From Symsagittifera roscoffensis (Eukaryota > Xenacoelomorpha > Acoela > Convolutidae), in the NCBI RefSeq assembly GCF_963678635.1, contig NC_087069.1, positions 23,547,549 through 23,611,548 of the forward strand: a stretch of 64,000 nucleotides of DNA, read 5' to 3'. The position numbers and the translations under genes were made by a program. The notes beneath the pieces were generated by a model that did no database searches, was not told where the DNA came from, and saw nothing but the letters and a program-made list of their open reading frames with translations. This document shows, one piece after another, positions 54,060-64,000 of this stretch. Position 1 is the stretch's first letter. Each line of letters begins with the position of its first letter.

Positions 54060-54759
54060 AGGGGAGAGACTGTTAGATAGGGGACAATCAATCGGAATTA
54101 TCCAAGGCATGAGATGTTTGAAGGAGAAGAGTCTCCCTCGGATGAAGTTGGTTCGCAAAATGCTTCCAATTACGTAGGATTCGTGAAAAGAGAATACCGC
54201 AGAGCTTCCGTAGGTTTCGTGAAAATGGAACAACGCCGGTGGTCATCGGAGAGCTCCGATGATTATATGGTCATGGTGAGAAGACGTAAGAAGGAGACAC
54301 AACTAAAGATTTCGGGGCCAAAGCTGAAAATCTACATTAATGGACACTCAATGAAAGTCTGGATTGACAACAGATCGCCACTTGAAACATGCTGACACTT
54401 GAAAACTTCAGAAAAACATAGGGAAGAACTGGAATCGACTTCAAACAGAACAACACGGAAGACGACGAACTTCGGGACTACAGTAGCAGTCGCATTAACT
54501 TTTTAGTAAAAATGGATGTGGAGTTAGCATCAAACAGACGGAAAACACGAGCAGAAATCAGAGTCATCGGAGTAACCAGACACTCAGTCGCCAGACGTGA
54601 CCTCATGGGGAAACTGGGTCTACAACTCATGCAGGTAGATCCAAGGGAACAGTTATGAGTATCCAAGGGGCGGAAAGCTCAAGCGGGAATGTGCAAACGG
54701 GAAAATGGAACAGGACATGGATCCCTGGCAACAAATTTTTTGTATGCTTTTTCCAAAAA

Positions 54760-56030
54760 TTCTCACTAGAAAATATAGGAGTTATAAGGTCCAAGCCGAG
54801 TTTTTCCAAATTCTCGTACCGATGCACCAAAAAGGACGCTCCAATTCAAAGTGGATAAAGCGATCGACACGCTACTGGCCCACGGACATGTAGAAAAACT
54901 GTGAGATTGTTCGGATTGATATTTTGTTTCGCTAATTGTAATTATCGTAAAAATGGACGGCTTCGGGGAATCAGCGCTTCAATCAGGAGAACTTATTAAA
55001 CTGGTGGATAAAAACAAATATCAGATGCCAAATATAAAAGAACTTGTAGATACAATAGGACAAATTATTTCCGAGAGAAAGAAAGGGGGATTTGTATTTC
55101 ACCATAATGGGTTTAAACTATGCGTACGGGCAACTACCACTCAAAAAAGAAACGAGCTTGAGTTGTAATTTCGCACGGTTCTGGACATGGTTTTACGGAT
55201 CAACGTCGATGCCGTCTGAAGTCCAGCGGGTAATGGACTCAATTTTGAACGAAACTCCTCATGCAAACGCTGTTACTGATGATATCTTGTCTCGAATATT
55301 TAATCGAGAAATCATATCATTGAAACTATCCAAATGTGAGATCGCGAACGAGAATGCGGGTGGCTCGGTCACCGCATAACGGAATCGGGAAAAACACCTT
55401 TGAAACGAAAAGTGGCTCCGATCGACACACTATCGGCCCCAAAACTTGTAACGCAATTGAAATTATTTATGGGCTCAATCCACAGTCTTCATAAAAAGCT
55501 ACGGGCAGCAGCAGAACTGCCAGCGCCACTAAGACCGCTCCTTAGCAAGAAAAACGACTACAAATAGTTTGAGAGGCGCAAAAATTCGTTTCAAAATATG
55601 AATTTGGGGGTAGCAAACACCGTCAGTTAAAACATTTTGACATCCAAAGGATTTTGAATTTGTATGTGACGCGAGTCATAATGGTCTCAGAGCGGTTCTG
55701 GAAAAATTTGTTCAGAAATGTAGCGCCAATCTCATTCTTATCACGATTTCTAAATGCAGCCGGATAAAAATACTCTACTAACGAGCTGGAAATCTTGGCA
55801 GTTGTGTGGGGTTGCCGAATACTTCAGAAATTATATCTTAAGAAGATCAATTACCGTAATAACAGACCAAAAAGCTCTAAATTACCTACTCAAAAGGATT
55901 AATAAAAAAACTTGGCAAACAATAGAATAACACGATGGCTAAACAGACTAATTCCGTCCGATTTTGTCATAGAACACAAACCAGGCTCAAAGATCGGATT
56001 CGCAGATTATTTGTTGAGACACCCAAGCTA
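54760..56030 (+). pseudogene. Reverse transcriptase and RNase H remnants (gypsy type)
   Basis: From KVQAEFFQIL near 54,798 through the palm motifs to NYLLKR near 55,880. At least four frame changes occur and the RT Asp in the FTxMDL position has become Gly. The segment FYGSTSMPSEVQRVMDSIL is in frame with the retained DD. RNase H begins with FVCDASHNGLRAVLE at about 55,660. Confidence 0.8.
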
Positions 56031-58379
56031 ACCCCCAAAGACTATGAGTCTGTAAGATAACTTATTTACCGTCGCTAAACTGAACTCTATATTGAAATCC
56101 TTTAGTTTCAAGGTCAACTCTCAACCCCTTGGTAAGGAAATCGCATTAAAACACAAGTTACTGGTTCTAATCAATCTGAACGGGACTCCTCCAATCAGAA
56201 TCAAGAACGGGAAACATGAATGCGCATATCAACAATTCAGGGCGGAATGTCATGAATAAGAGAACTGACCAATGCGAATCGATCGATTTACATACCGCAT
56301 ACATCAACAAAATCCAAGGGATGTTCAAGGTGCGATATCGTTCTCATGAAGGACGGCTCGTATAGCCTAAATTACATCAAATAGACAGTATGGATGGAAG
56401 CTCAGATTGTTTTTATCCAGTCAACGGAATCGATTCAAAACTGAATTGTCCAACCAGACTAGATGATAATCTTGAGAGTGGCGATGAAATATCTGTTTCA
56501 AGTCCAAAAATTGAAGCCGTTAATAAAAATACACGTGATTCGGAAAATAATTCAGTACTGTTCATTCTCTCCAAACTTCCAGGTGAATTTTTCCCAACTA
56601 TATACCATAGTCAATGAGTCATGTCATTTATTCCACGTGATTGTATAAATAGTAGGAAGTCTACAGCTTTACTTGAACTTTTTAAGTTGGAATTGATCGC
56701 TTCAGACACACCTGCCAATATTAACTTACATAAAGTCAAAGAATATAATGTTTGTTTTCTTTTATAAAAGAAGACAAACCTGAAGGAGGAGCTGATGAAG
56801 GTGGGAAAGAGTTGGGCTCAATACTCCAATGATCTCTCACACAAGGAAGAATGTGATTGGTAAGACGGACGCCTTTTCGTTCCTCTACCACTCTTAGTAC
56901 CATTCGAGGTGCGAATTCACTTCTACCACCATAGAAAGCAAAACATGTTCGAGGCGGCGGGGGATATGTGGTATCCTTACATGTACCGTAGTGTGGTGCC
57001 GACGTAGACGTACTGTCAACAGCGCACGGATGCGGGTAGGAACTTTAAAACGTGGCTAACCAAGGGGGATGTCGTGAAGATTCCAAACCAAGGAAACCAA
57101 TTTTATGTTTGCAGTTGCACTACTGGGTCCCCATAAACTATTTAAATGAACAGAAAAAATATGACTTGGTCGCGCGGACCATTTTTCAAGTTAGCCATCG
57201 GCTATGTTTACTACCACCAACACGTTAGATAAAGTACGAATTTTTTTGGATAAGTATATCTACCAACACGGAGTACCTCTAAGAATTCACGTAGAACAAG
57301 GGTCATCTTTTACGTCCAAAAGTTTAAAAGCTTCTGTAAAAGCGAAGACGTCGAGCTAATAGACTCCCCAGTGAAAAAACACCGCAGCACAGCTTTTCTG
57401 GATAGAAATATAGATAGCCTCAAAAACTTCGTGCTCACCTATGCAACCAATGAGGAGCATAAAACTTTAGAGTGTATGATTGATAAAGCGTTAAGCGCGT
57501 TAAGCAAAACATATTTAAAATTGAGAACATATCACAAAACAGGGACCCGGGGGAACGGAAGCGAGAATGTAATCAGTTATGTTGGAACAGACATTGCGGA
57601 GATTTACAGTAAATGAGAATCAACCTCACATAATCTATTCAACCAGAAACCCAGTAGATGGTTTTATATGGAAAACAGGAATTAAACTCATAAAGGAAGA
57701 GGTAGTTTTAGGTCTGCGAAAGGAAAAAACTGTTCACCAAGGAGGAATTTTTAGATGCGGATCATGGGATCATTCATCAAAACAAATGATGGGATGAAGA
57801 TAGCAAATGCGAGAAGAGGAGAACAGACATACCGAGGAAAATCACGATATCATCGGAGGTTTTATCAGTCTTTTCAGACGACTCCGCAAAGTACGGACAA
57901 AAGGGAGAGCTTTGAAGAGGAGGAGGACCGGGAGTCAAGTTTTGGGCATATTGATAAGTCTTTTGAGACGTCATCATGCTATTACGCAGAAGAATTGGAG
58001 ATGGCAGAGAGCAGAGGAGAGGAGAAAAAGTAAAATTGAACTCGAGATAATTGTAGAGCAGAGGCGACAAGATCAAATAAGTCATTGAAAAAATGGATGG
58101 GGGTTGTGCAAAAATTTACAGGAGAAAAATGGAAACATTTGTAGGAAAGAAAAGTTGAGACAGAGCGCAAGTTTGACCTTGGAAGAGGAGGAGTGATCCA
58201 AGCTGAATTTTCGGGGTTATTACGAATTAGGGAAGTGTTATAAAATTGAAATTGAAAGCTTTTATAATGATATTCCACTATAACTTGGAATAAAAGCGGT
58301 TGAAAAGTTAAAAAAGACACTAGATTTCCCAAACAACCTGATGTGGACCACAGAAAAAAAAGTTCTAAGCTAACCAGAC

Positions 58380-61300
58380 ACAGTGTGAGACATCGAATAT
58401 GGAGAGTGAAAATGGATCGACAAAGCTGTATATGGAACAACGATTTACCAAAGCAGGAAAGATAAAATTGTTGGAAATTATTTGTAATGAGGATATTGAA
58501 AAACAAAAAGAAAAGGTTCATAGAAGATTCAGGGATGAAAAAAATTACAGATGAAATAATTGAAAGCATAATTGCAAACTGCACCAATCTAATGATGTCG
58601 GTGAAGTAGCTTATACCAAAAAATCTTTGACTCCTAAAAGTAAAATTTTCAACGAATCGGTGGTAATCGACCTTGCAGATTAGACAGACCTTAAAACAAA
58701 TAATTAAGTTGCACTTTTGCACACGATAGATAAATTTCCGCAATTTTCAGTTGTAACTGGTGTAGAATCTAAGAAACTAGCCATAATCATGGAGATAATT
58801 TTAATTGGTTGGCTTGTCCGATTCGGCACATTTTATGTTTTCTACACGATTTGGTAGGGGAATTCAACAATGAACTGATTTGGCTACTATTTTCAACGTT
58901 TGGATGTCTTGTTGAAATGACAGCCATTAATGCACCCTACTTCAATGGTAAGTGGATTGACGTAATTGAGTCATCAAAGGAATGCTGACAAAGCTGACAA
59001 CGGAAATTTTCGAGAGTTTTCATTAGAAGCCACCATTGCACATTCCGGATTTGCAAAAAATTCAATGTTGGATTGGATAAAGTGTAGGGGGTAAGACGAA
59101 AACTTACAATCCGTTTTTGGCAATGCCAGTGAGATTCACTTTAAAGTCTGAGGACATTTTCTTAGAGTGCAAATATCTGGAGAAGTTTTTATCAAAGTCG
59201 AAAATGAAAAAGAAAAAAGTTTTAAAGTAAAGGGGCATTCGACACGTTAATCGAGTTAGTAATTAGATTATATACCATCGAAAAATTCTGGAGAAAAGTT
59301 ATTGGATGGGACCAGTGATGATCAGTGCGCTGGATAAAGGGATTTTCATTAGTAGGCATGGTAAATGTTTAATTCATGTTCTCTATGCGAGAGAGAAACC
59401 ACCAAGAGATTGATATAATGATCGGGACGAAGATGTAGAAAGCTGGTGTCATAGTGAGGAATGAGACCTAAATTACAAAGAGACCTAAGCAGAGACATCA
59501 TTATAAAGTAAACGGAGGACAGTGTGATATGTGGTGAATGAATTGGAAATACGTTTCGCGAGAAAGAAATGTTTTACTGGGAAAACTTTTTCCTGTCATC
59601 GAAGAACACGTTGACAGGAAGAAATGGAATCAGTCAGCCAAACAGACTGCGGCAAATTGGTGGGATGACGAGCAAAGGAACTCAACCGGAACGAAAACTA
59701 AATTCGTTCAATTGCAAAGCAAACATTAACAAAATTCAAGGCCAAATTTGATAAATAAATTGACGAAGAAACCCAAACTGAGATGAGTCACGGAAATTTG
59801 AAGAAAGATCAAATCGCATTCGAAAGTCGGCTTAAAATTGGATGGAACTAAATTTGAAGGAAGTAAAATTAGTGGCTAGTAGTTAACAAACAAACAAAGT
59901 TTGTGGGTTACGTTCGCGTTTTTTGGAGGGATTTACCGAATTTATAGTGATTTACCGAGCGAGGTGACAGTGAGTGAAAAGGAGATCGAAAATGGAACAA
60001 AAGAGTTACTATAAGACAGAAATGAAGGAAGAACAGGAACGGACGGAAGCAGAAAGAGAAACGGAGAAGAGACGGTGATAGCAAGATGTAGGTATGTGTT
60101 TACCGTAACGTCACCACCAATAAATGGAGACTGCGGAAGTTTTCAAGATTATGAACCAAACAAAGGAATTTAGGGCGATCGCAAATAGCCATTATGGAGA
60201 CAGATATAAGTTGAGATAGAACTGCAGGGTGCGGCAAAGCAAACACTTCAGGAGAAGGAACAAAAGACAGCAGGAGAGCTGGAAAGATGAAAATAGTCTG
60301 ATTTGTTTAATTGAATCCATAGAGGTGAATCGGGAAATCCAGAGGTGGAGCGGTTTAGATATGAAGGAAATCTGTTTCAAATCAATTTGAAGAGAGCTAT
60401 ACACCAAGAAAATCGAACTTATGCAAAAATCAAGAGAAATCAGAATAAAAAAGAAACAAAGGGAGAATGATGCGAGGAGGAGGGACAGAAGATTAGTGAC
60501 AGCACGCCCCAACAGGATCAGAACGGACCCTTAGCGAACAATTAATGGCAGGTTTTAAAAAAGAAGTCAAGATATGTGAAACTGAAGAGGAAGAAACGGA
60601 TGACAGAGAGACGAATAGCTGGAAGATGGAGAATGAAGGAACGGAAACCACTGAAAAAGAAGTAAGTGGGAGGAGTACAGCAGAACTAAGCACAACAAAC
60701 ACAATGATCTCACATGATGAAGACAATGAAAAATCAAGAGAATAAATGGGCAAACAAAGAATGAATATCGAAGAGAAATGGCACCGAAGCGAGACGTTGT
60801 CGACCCAACTAAGAGCGACAAATTTTGAGACACAAGAAGCCCGACAACTGGAATGGAAACCATAAGGCGGATGGACCTCCAATTAATCTCTAATTCCCGC
60901 CCTGGTAAATGTCAATGACACGTCAGTAACAGTGACGAATAAAGAAAGACCCAAACTGTGAAACAAATCGATGACTAGATTTGAAAAACTAATACTTTTG
61001 TCACTGCTGAACCTGATCCATCAGACAGAAGTGATGGGAGTACCAAAATGGAAGGATAATCAAGGAATTTTCTTAATGTCTCGTTGAGAGGAGCTGGAGG
61101 GATGGAACCTGTTAAAAGGGGTCGAGTAGTTGAACAATCATGTTGCTGGAGATCTGGGGAAACGGATTCTGAGGACCAGATGGACTGACACTTGGAAAGT
61201 GGCTACTGATGGTACAAAAAAACCTAGCTTGAGATTAACTCTGCTAGGAGACCAAGAAGACAAGTGTCTGTTACTAAAGAAGTTTGCTGCAACTGCATCA

Positions 61301-62090
61301 GAAGCGACCTGCTGTTTTGCGTACTGAATCATCAAGTCGCTCAGATGGGAACCAGTGATGATTGCCATCAAAAAGTTCTTTCTCTAATCAGGAAAAATTT
61401 AACACGACGTGTATAAACAACCACCAATCGAGGCGAAGATACCAGAAACTCAAGGTGGGAAACTGCTCGTGGCACATGGAATTAGCGATGCAGCTCACGA
61501 ATGTTCTCAAACAATGGTTAATCACTTAAACATGCAACAAATTTACAAATGCATACCACATGACTTACTATTTTACTCGTAATCCGAAAATTTTACTCGT
61601 AATTTCACTCACTATTTTACTCACTATTTTACTCGTAATCCGCTAAGGAGCAGTGTATCGGACTATTAATTCATCATGTAGACAAGATTCTCGCCGGAGG
61701 CACAACCGAATTCGAGAATGGGGTGCATTGAACATTAGAATATTTGCAATTGAGCACAATTAAAATACAGAACTTCGATTTCATAGGGCTTAGTGTGGCA
61801 AACGTATTGCGACCACATAAAAGTTCAGCCAAATTTGCGCGATGTGATGTTCATCCAGGAGTTTGGCGATATGCCAGCAGCAGACATTTAAATGGCCATA
61901 GGAGATTGCATGGTTGCAATGGCGAGGTCATTAATCGGGAAGCTGGAATGGATGAAAAATTTAATCAGCCCAGATTTATCCAAAAGGCTTAATGAAGCTC
62001 TTAGCTTGACGAATACGAGACCAACGTGGGGTTGATAAGAGTATTGAACAACGTAGTTCGACTCTACAAAAAGCGGCCAATTCATCATTG
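58380..62090 (+). pseudogene. Decayed copia-type element (integrase before reverse transcriptase)
   Basis: An integrase core precedes RT, the order diagnostic of copia/Pseudoviridae. Integrase pieces are VVIDLAD near 58,660 (first catalytic Asp), EFNNEL near 58,862 and INAPYFNGK near 58,928, broken by stops. RT pieces are LRTRWTDTWKVATDGTKKP at about 61,157-61,213, DVYKQPPIEAKIP at 61,405-61,444, GISDAAHE near 61,480, and LLIHHVDKILAGG near 61,663, where the active-site second Asp is Lys. Pieces to about 62,080 may be RNase H. Multiple stops and frameshifts make it a relic. LTRs were not found. Identification rests on motif recognition by eye. Confidence 0.65.
60545..60745 (+). pseudogene. 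Acidic charged segment inside the copia relic
   Basis: A 66-codon frame rich in E, T, K and D (KICETEEEETDDRETNSWKM) lies where copia elements carry the variable linker between integrase and RT. Probably a fragment of that linker; no independent gene is supported. Confidence 0.3.
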
Positions 62091-62205
62091 AAGTTTGAAA
62101 TATTTACCTGAATTTTGCAGATCGAGTTTCACGGAGATGAGATTCGAAAACATCAATTAACAATGAACCAAATAGGAATTATACGAGAGAAAGAGTCGGA
62201 AAAAG

Positions 62206-62670
62206 GTGGCAACAAGTCGAGGGCAGACAAAGACGATAGGAAGACTTCATAGCAACATCTTTCAATCAGATATATACGCGGCCAGACTCACAAGCGAGGA
62301 ATGTGTTTACCGGAAGACGATAGTGGTAGAAGTGGGTGTACGGTATAGATTCGAGAGTGGAAAATTTCTACTCTACTATGAGTGGAAAGGTCCTTTCCAT
62401 GCTTTTTTCCATGCTACGATGAGTAGAAAAGTAAAACATGGAGTACTGCATGATGCAATGCTAAGGCAGATTGACATAACGTCTCACTACTCAATCAAGG
62501 TGGTGAGCTTGTATGCACCGGTGGCATATTTGGACAAAAAAGCATATTTGGACGAGAATTACGATTATGGCGAGTTAACACCGAACGAGCATGAGCAAAG
62601 GTCATCGGACCAATCAGGGAAAGACAATATGTGGCACGACAAGGGAAGCAAGGTAGAAGGAACATTGTAA
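62206..62670 (+). pseudogene. Integrase C-terminal (GPF-type) remnant
   Basis: An open frame of 154 codons, opened by no clear ATG context, contains YRFESGKFLLYYEWKGPFHA near residues 45-65. This resembles the GPY/F module at the C-terminus of gypsy-type integrases, and an acidic tail follows. Such a module does not belong to a copia element, so it may be the severed 3' end of the gypsy relic that starts at 53,300, with the copia relic inserted between. Confidence 0.45.
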
Positions 62671-63240
62671 AGAGAGGGAATTTTGCAATCTGAAAAAGAA
62701 CAAACTGTGATTAAGAAAAGAAAGAAATTAAAATTTTCTTATTTTTGACTGATGTTAAAATCGGTGATAGATGCACTATGTTAACAAGTTATTGGTTCGA
62801 AATCTATGAAATGTTGTAAAGAGTGGATTTAAAATTGGTTGTCTCTATTTGTACACCGGGGAATGTGTGATTTGAGTTGTACGTTTCAGTACAAAATGTC
62901 ATGATGTTTTTGCGCATGTGACGTCACAAAGCTAATCTAAAATAGGATAAAAGCTAAAAGAAGAGAGGCTCTTACACAAATGAACCAATTCGAACCCAGT
63001 TGTTTTACTCTTAAAGGAGCTCTTCAACTGAACTTGCGCCAAACTACTACGGAACGCATAAAACATCTCGAACGTTGTTTGCTTGGCTAGAGATATTGTT
63101 TTTCCAGGTGTTACTTTAAAGTTCTTAATTTACTACTTGCTCAGGAACCACAAACTTTAACCACTTAAGACATCTAAGTTTGTTATCTGGTGCCTAATAT
63201 AGTTCCTTGAGTTCAGCTTTGGATCTCATACAACGCCAGA
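62671..63240. other. Non-coding stretch, possible LTR remnant
   Basis: Directly after the integrase remnant. Contains TGACGTCA (a CRE-like word, near 62,920) and GGATAAAAGC (TATA-like, near 62,946), as a promoter-bearing LTR might. I found no second copy in the window, so this is not established. Confidence 0.3.
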
Positions 63241-63253
63241 AAAAAAAACTCAG

Positions 63254-63499
63254 TTGAGCTCTTTAGTTGATATGATTATTCACTTGAGATATTTTCTGGA
63301 TTTGTCATCTTATTGGAGTCAAATGGTCCTGACATTGGCTCTTGCAATTGAGCGATACATCATCATCGTTCGAGCTCATGACTCTGCTATTCTTCTATCT
63401 AAGCGAAGACGTGTTCTTTTCTACTCCTTGACTATTTTCACGTGCTGTCTGATTCCTCTCCTTGGAACTATTGACAATTTAATCAATCTGGACACGGGC
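63254..63499 (+). pseudogene. Exon of a rhodopsin-type GPCR (TM3 to TM4), interrupted
   Basis: After an acceptor-like ACTCAG ending at 63,253 the frame reads through a transmembrane helix with the DRY-equivalent ERY (LTLALAIERYIIIV), a basic second intracellular loop (SKRRRV) and a following helix (LFYSLTIFTCCLIPLLGTI). This is the third to fourth membrane-helix region of a class A G-protein-coupled receptor. The coding sequence stops making sense at 63,500, where a CAGTGGCG-type short element begins. The remaining receptor exons are not in the window. It is either a broken gene or an exon whose 3' part has been displaced; ligand and subtype cannot be told. Confidence 0.7.
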
Positions 63500-63685
63500 C
63501 AGTGGCGTGAGCGGAAATTTTTATGGCGAGGGGGAGTTGGGAGGGGAGGGGGTTGGCAATTTTTCAAAAAAAAAAATCAGAAAATTTTGCCGTTGATTTT
63601 TGTTCAATTTGCCAATTTGATTTTCCAAGCTCTCCCGAAACGCTTAAAGGACTGGATTTTTTTTCAAAAATTGATTGCGCTGCAG
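63500..63685. mobile_element. Short non-autonomous DNA element (CAGTGGCG type) inside the GPCR exon
   Basis: Starts CAGTGGCGTGAGCGGAAATT followed by a G-rich run and AT-rich interior with GAAAATTTTGCCGTTGATTT. This is related in layout to the CAGGGGCGG element at 22,665. The right end merges with the next element and no target duplication could be resolved. Confidence 0.55.
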
Positions 63686-63686
63686 G

Positions 63687-64000
63687 CAGGGGCGGATCTA
63701 GGATTTTCTCGCGAGGGGGGCGGATTTTCAAAAAAATTGCGTAATTTTTTCGACCTTTTTTTTAGATCTTTTTTTTAGTCCCTGTTTTGGCCAAATTTTC
63801 TGCGCCGCAGGCAAAATTTTGAAAAAACAGTCAAAAAAGGTGTTTTTGGGAACTTTTTAGAAAATTTGACCAAAAAATCGCGTTCCCTCCTCAAATTAGT
63901 ATATTTTGGCGCCGAAGGCGCCTTTAGAAAAACTTTATGGTCGGTCGGCCAAAAATGAATTTCTTAAAAACTACCAAAGAGGGAAAGTACAAAAAATATT
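63687..64000. mobile_element. hAT-type MITE, left part (runs off the window)
   Basis: Starts CAGGGGCGGATCTAGGATTT, the same terminus as the element at 22,665, and shares interior words (CTGCGCCGCAGGCAAAATTT, TTGGCGCCGAAGGCG, GGTCGGTCGGCCAAAAATG). The right end is beyond the window. Confidence 0.75.

Larger units (their letters stand above)
53300..58090 (+). pseudogene. Decayed gypsy-type LTR element (gag, protease, RT, RNase H, integrase)
   Basis: Recognisable pieces lie in gypsy order but in many frames with numerous stops. A Gag zinc-binding pair (CYNC...H...C from 53,949 and CX2CX4HX4C at 54,018-54,059) is separated by a TAA at 54,009. The protease-like YINGHSMKVWID at 54,333-54,368 has DNR in place of the catalytic DSG/DTG. 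RT pieces (54,760-55,560) include FTIMGLNYAYGQLPL near 55,095, with G at the catalytic Asp position, and a retained DD at 55,278-55,283. RNase H CDASHNG is at 55,665-55,685. An integrase-like zinc region lies near 56,910 and QGSSFTSK near 57,299, where the preceding residues are altered. The element cannot produce active enzymes. Exact ends are not defined. Confidence 0.8.

Noticed and set aside
57982-58743. 253-codon hydrophobic minus-strand frame
   Set aside because: Lies antisense to purine-rich integrase relics; composition explains the hydrophobicity and no domain is visible.
62671-63240. Defined 3' LTR of the gypsy relic
   Set aside because: Promoter-like words exist but no matching copy was found upstream in the window, so the boundary and identity are unsupported.

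Overview
The window looks like repeat-dense nuclear DNA of an invertebrate animal. It is AT-rich, almost free of intact host genes, and packed with LTR retrotransposons, foldback and hAT-type non-autonomous DNA elements and minisatellites. The only host-like coding sequence I can support is one broken exon of a rhodopsin-type GPCR at the right edge. The organism cannot be fixed from sequence alone. The Gag family at the left and the CAGGGGCGG-type short elements fit a marine invertebrate such as a cnidarian or tunicate; this is inference.

Layout. (1) About 1-18,020: copies of a gag-only LTR element. They are arranged as internal region (1-6,499), candidate LTR (6,500-6,900), primer-binding site matching the 3' half of tRNA-Asn (6,913-6,961), then a second internal region (about 6,990-18,020). 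Inside the second copy a 4.18-kb segment is tandemly duplicated (8,402-12,583, 12,584-16,764, then a stub). All Gag copies are broken by stops, frameshifts or small deletions, and no pol is present. (2) 18,021-25,130: non-coding DNA with a 173-bp near-perfect palindrome (20,036-20,208), a palindrome-rich short element (20,558-21,314) and a hAT-like element with 8-bp target duplications (22,665-23,235) carrying an odd internal inverted duplication. (3) 25,131-44,046: one complete, very young 18.9-kb Ty3/gypsy-type LTR element. Its 410/408-bp LTRs differ only by one 2-bp indel and it is flanked by ATTG target duplications. (4) 44,047-50,716: short flank, a 200-N assembly gap, then a tandem pair of 3.06-kb units made of a GTCGCGCCGTCTCC-type minisatellite, an ACCGCTC palindromic module and an AT-rich tail. 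(5) 50,717-53,300: nothing recognised. (6) 53,300-62,670: wreckage of a gypsy-type element (Gag zinc knuckles, protease, RT, RNase H, integrase in that order) followed by wreckage of a copia-type element (integrase before RT), with a gypsy-like integrase tail at the far end, suggesting nesting. (7) 63,254-63,499: GPCR exon cut by a short element, followed by a second short element running off the window.

The most interesting object is the 18.9-kb element. Besides one uninterrupted 2,740-residue Gag-Pol frame it carries an upstream basic protein overlapping the gag start, two overlapping tiny hydrophobic proteins, a frame without ATG that overlaps the next gene and has a single TAA, a 908-residue signal-peptide-bearing envelope-like glycoprotein, a 601-residue protein of no recognisable family overlapping the envelope frame, and a 79-nt intron-like segment just after the last stop. 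This organisation resembles a complex retrovirus (basic regulator, gag-pol, small membrane proteins, env, extra 3' gene) on a gypsy backbone. Probable logic: LTR-driven genomic RNA translated to Gag-Pol; spliced RNAs for the downstream frames; membrane proteins acting in particle envelopment. Those roles are inference; the ORFs, motifs, LTRs and target duplication are directly visible.
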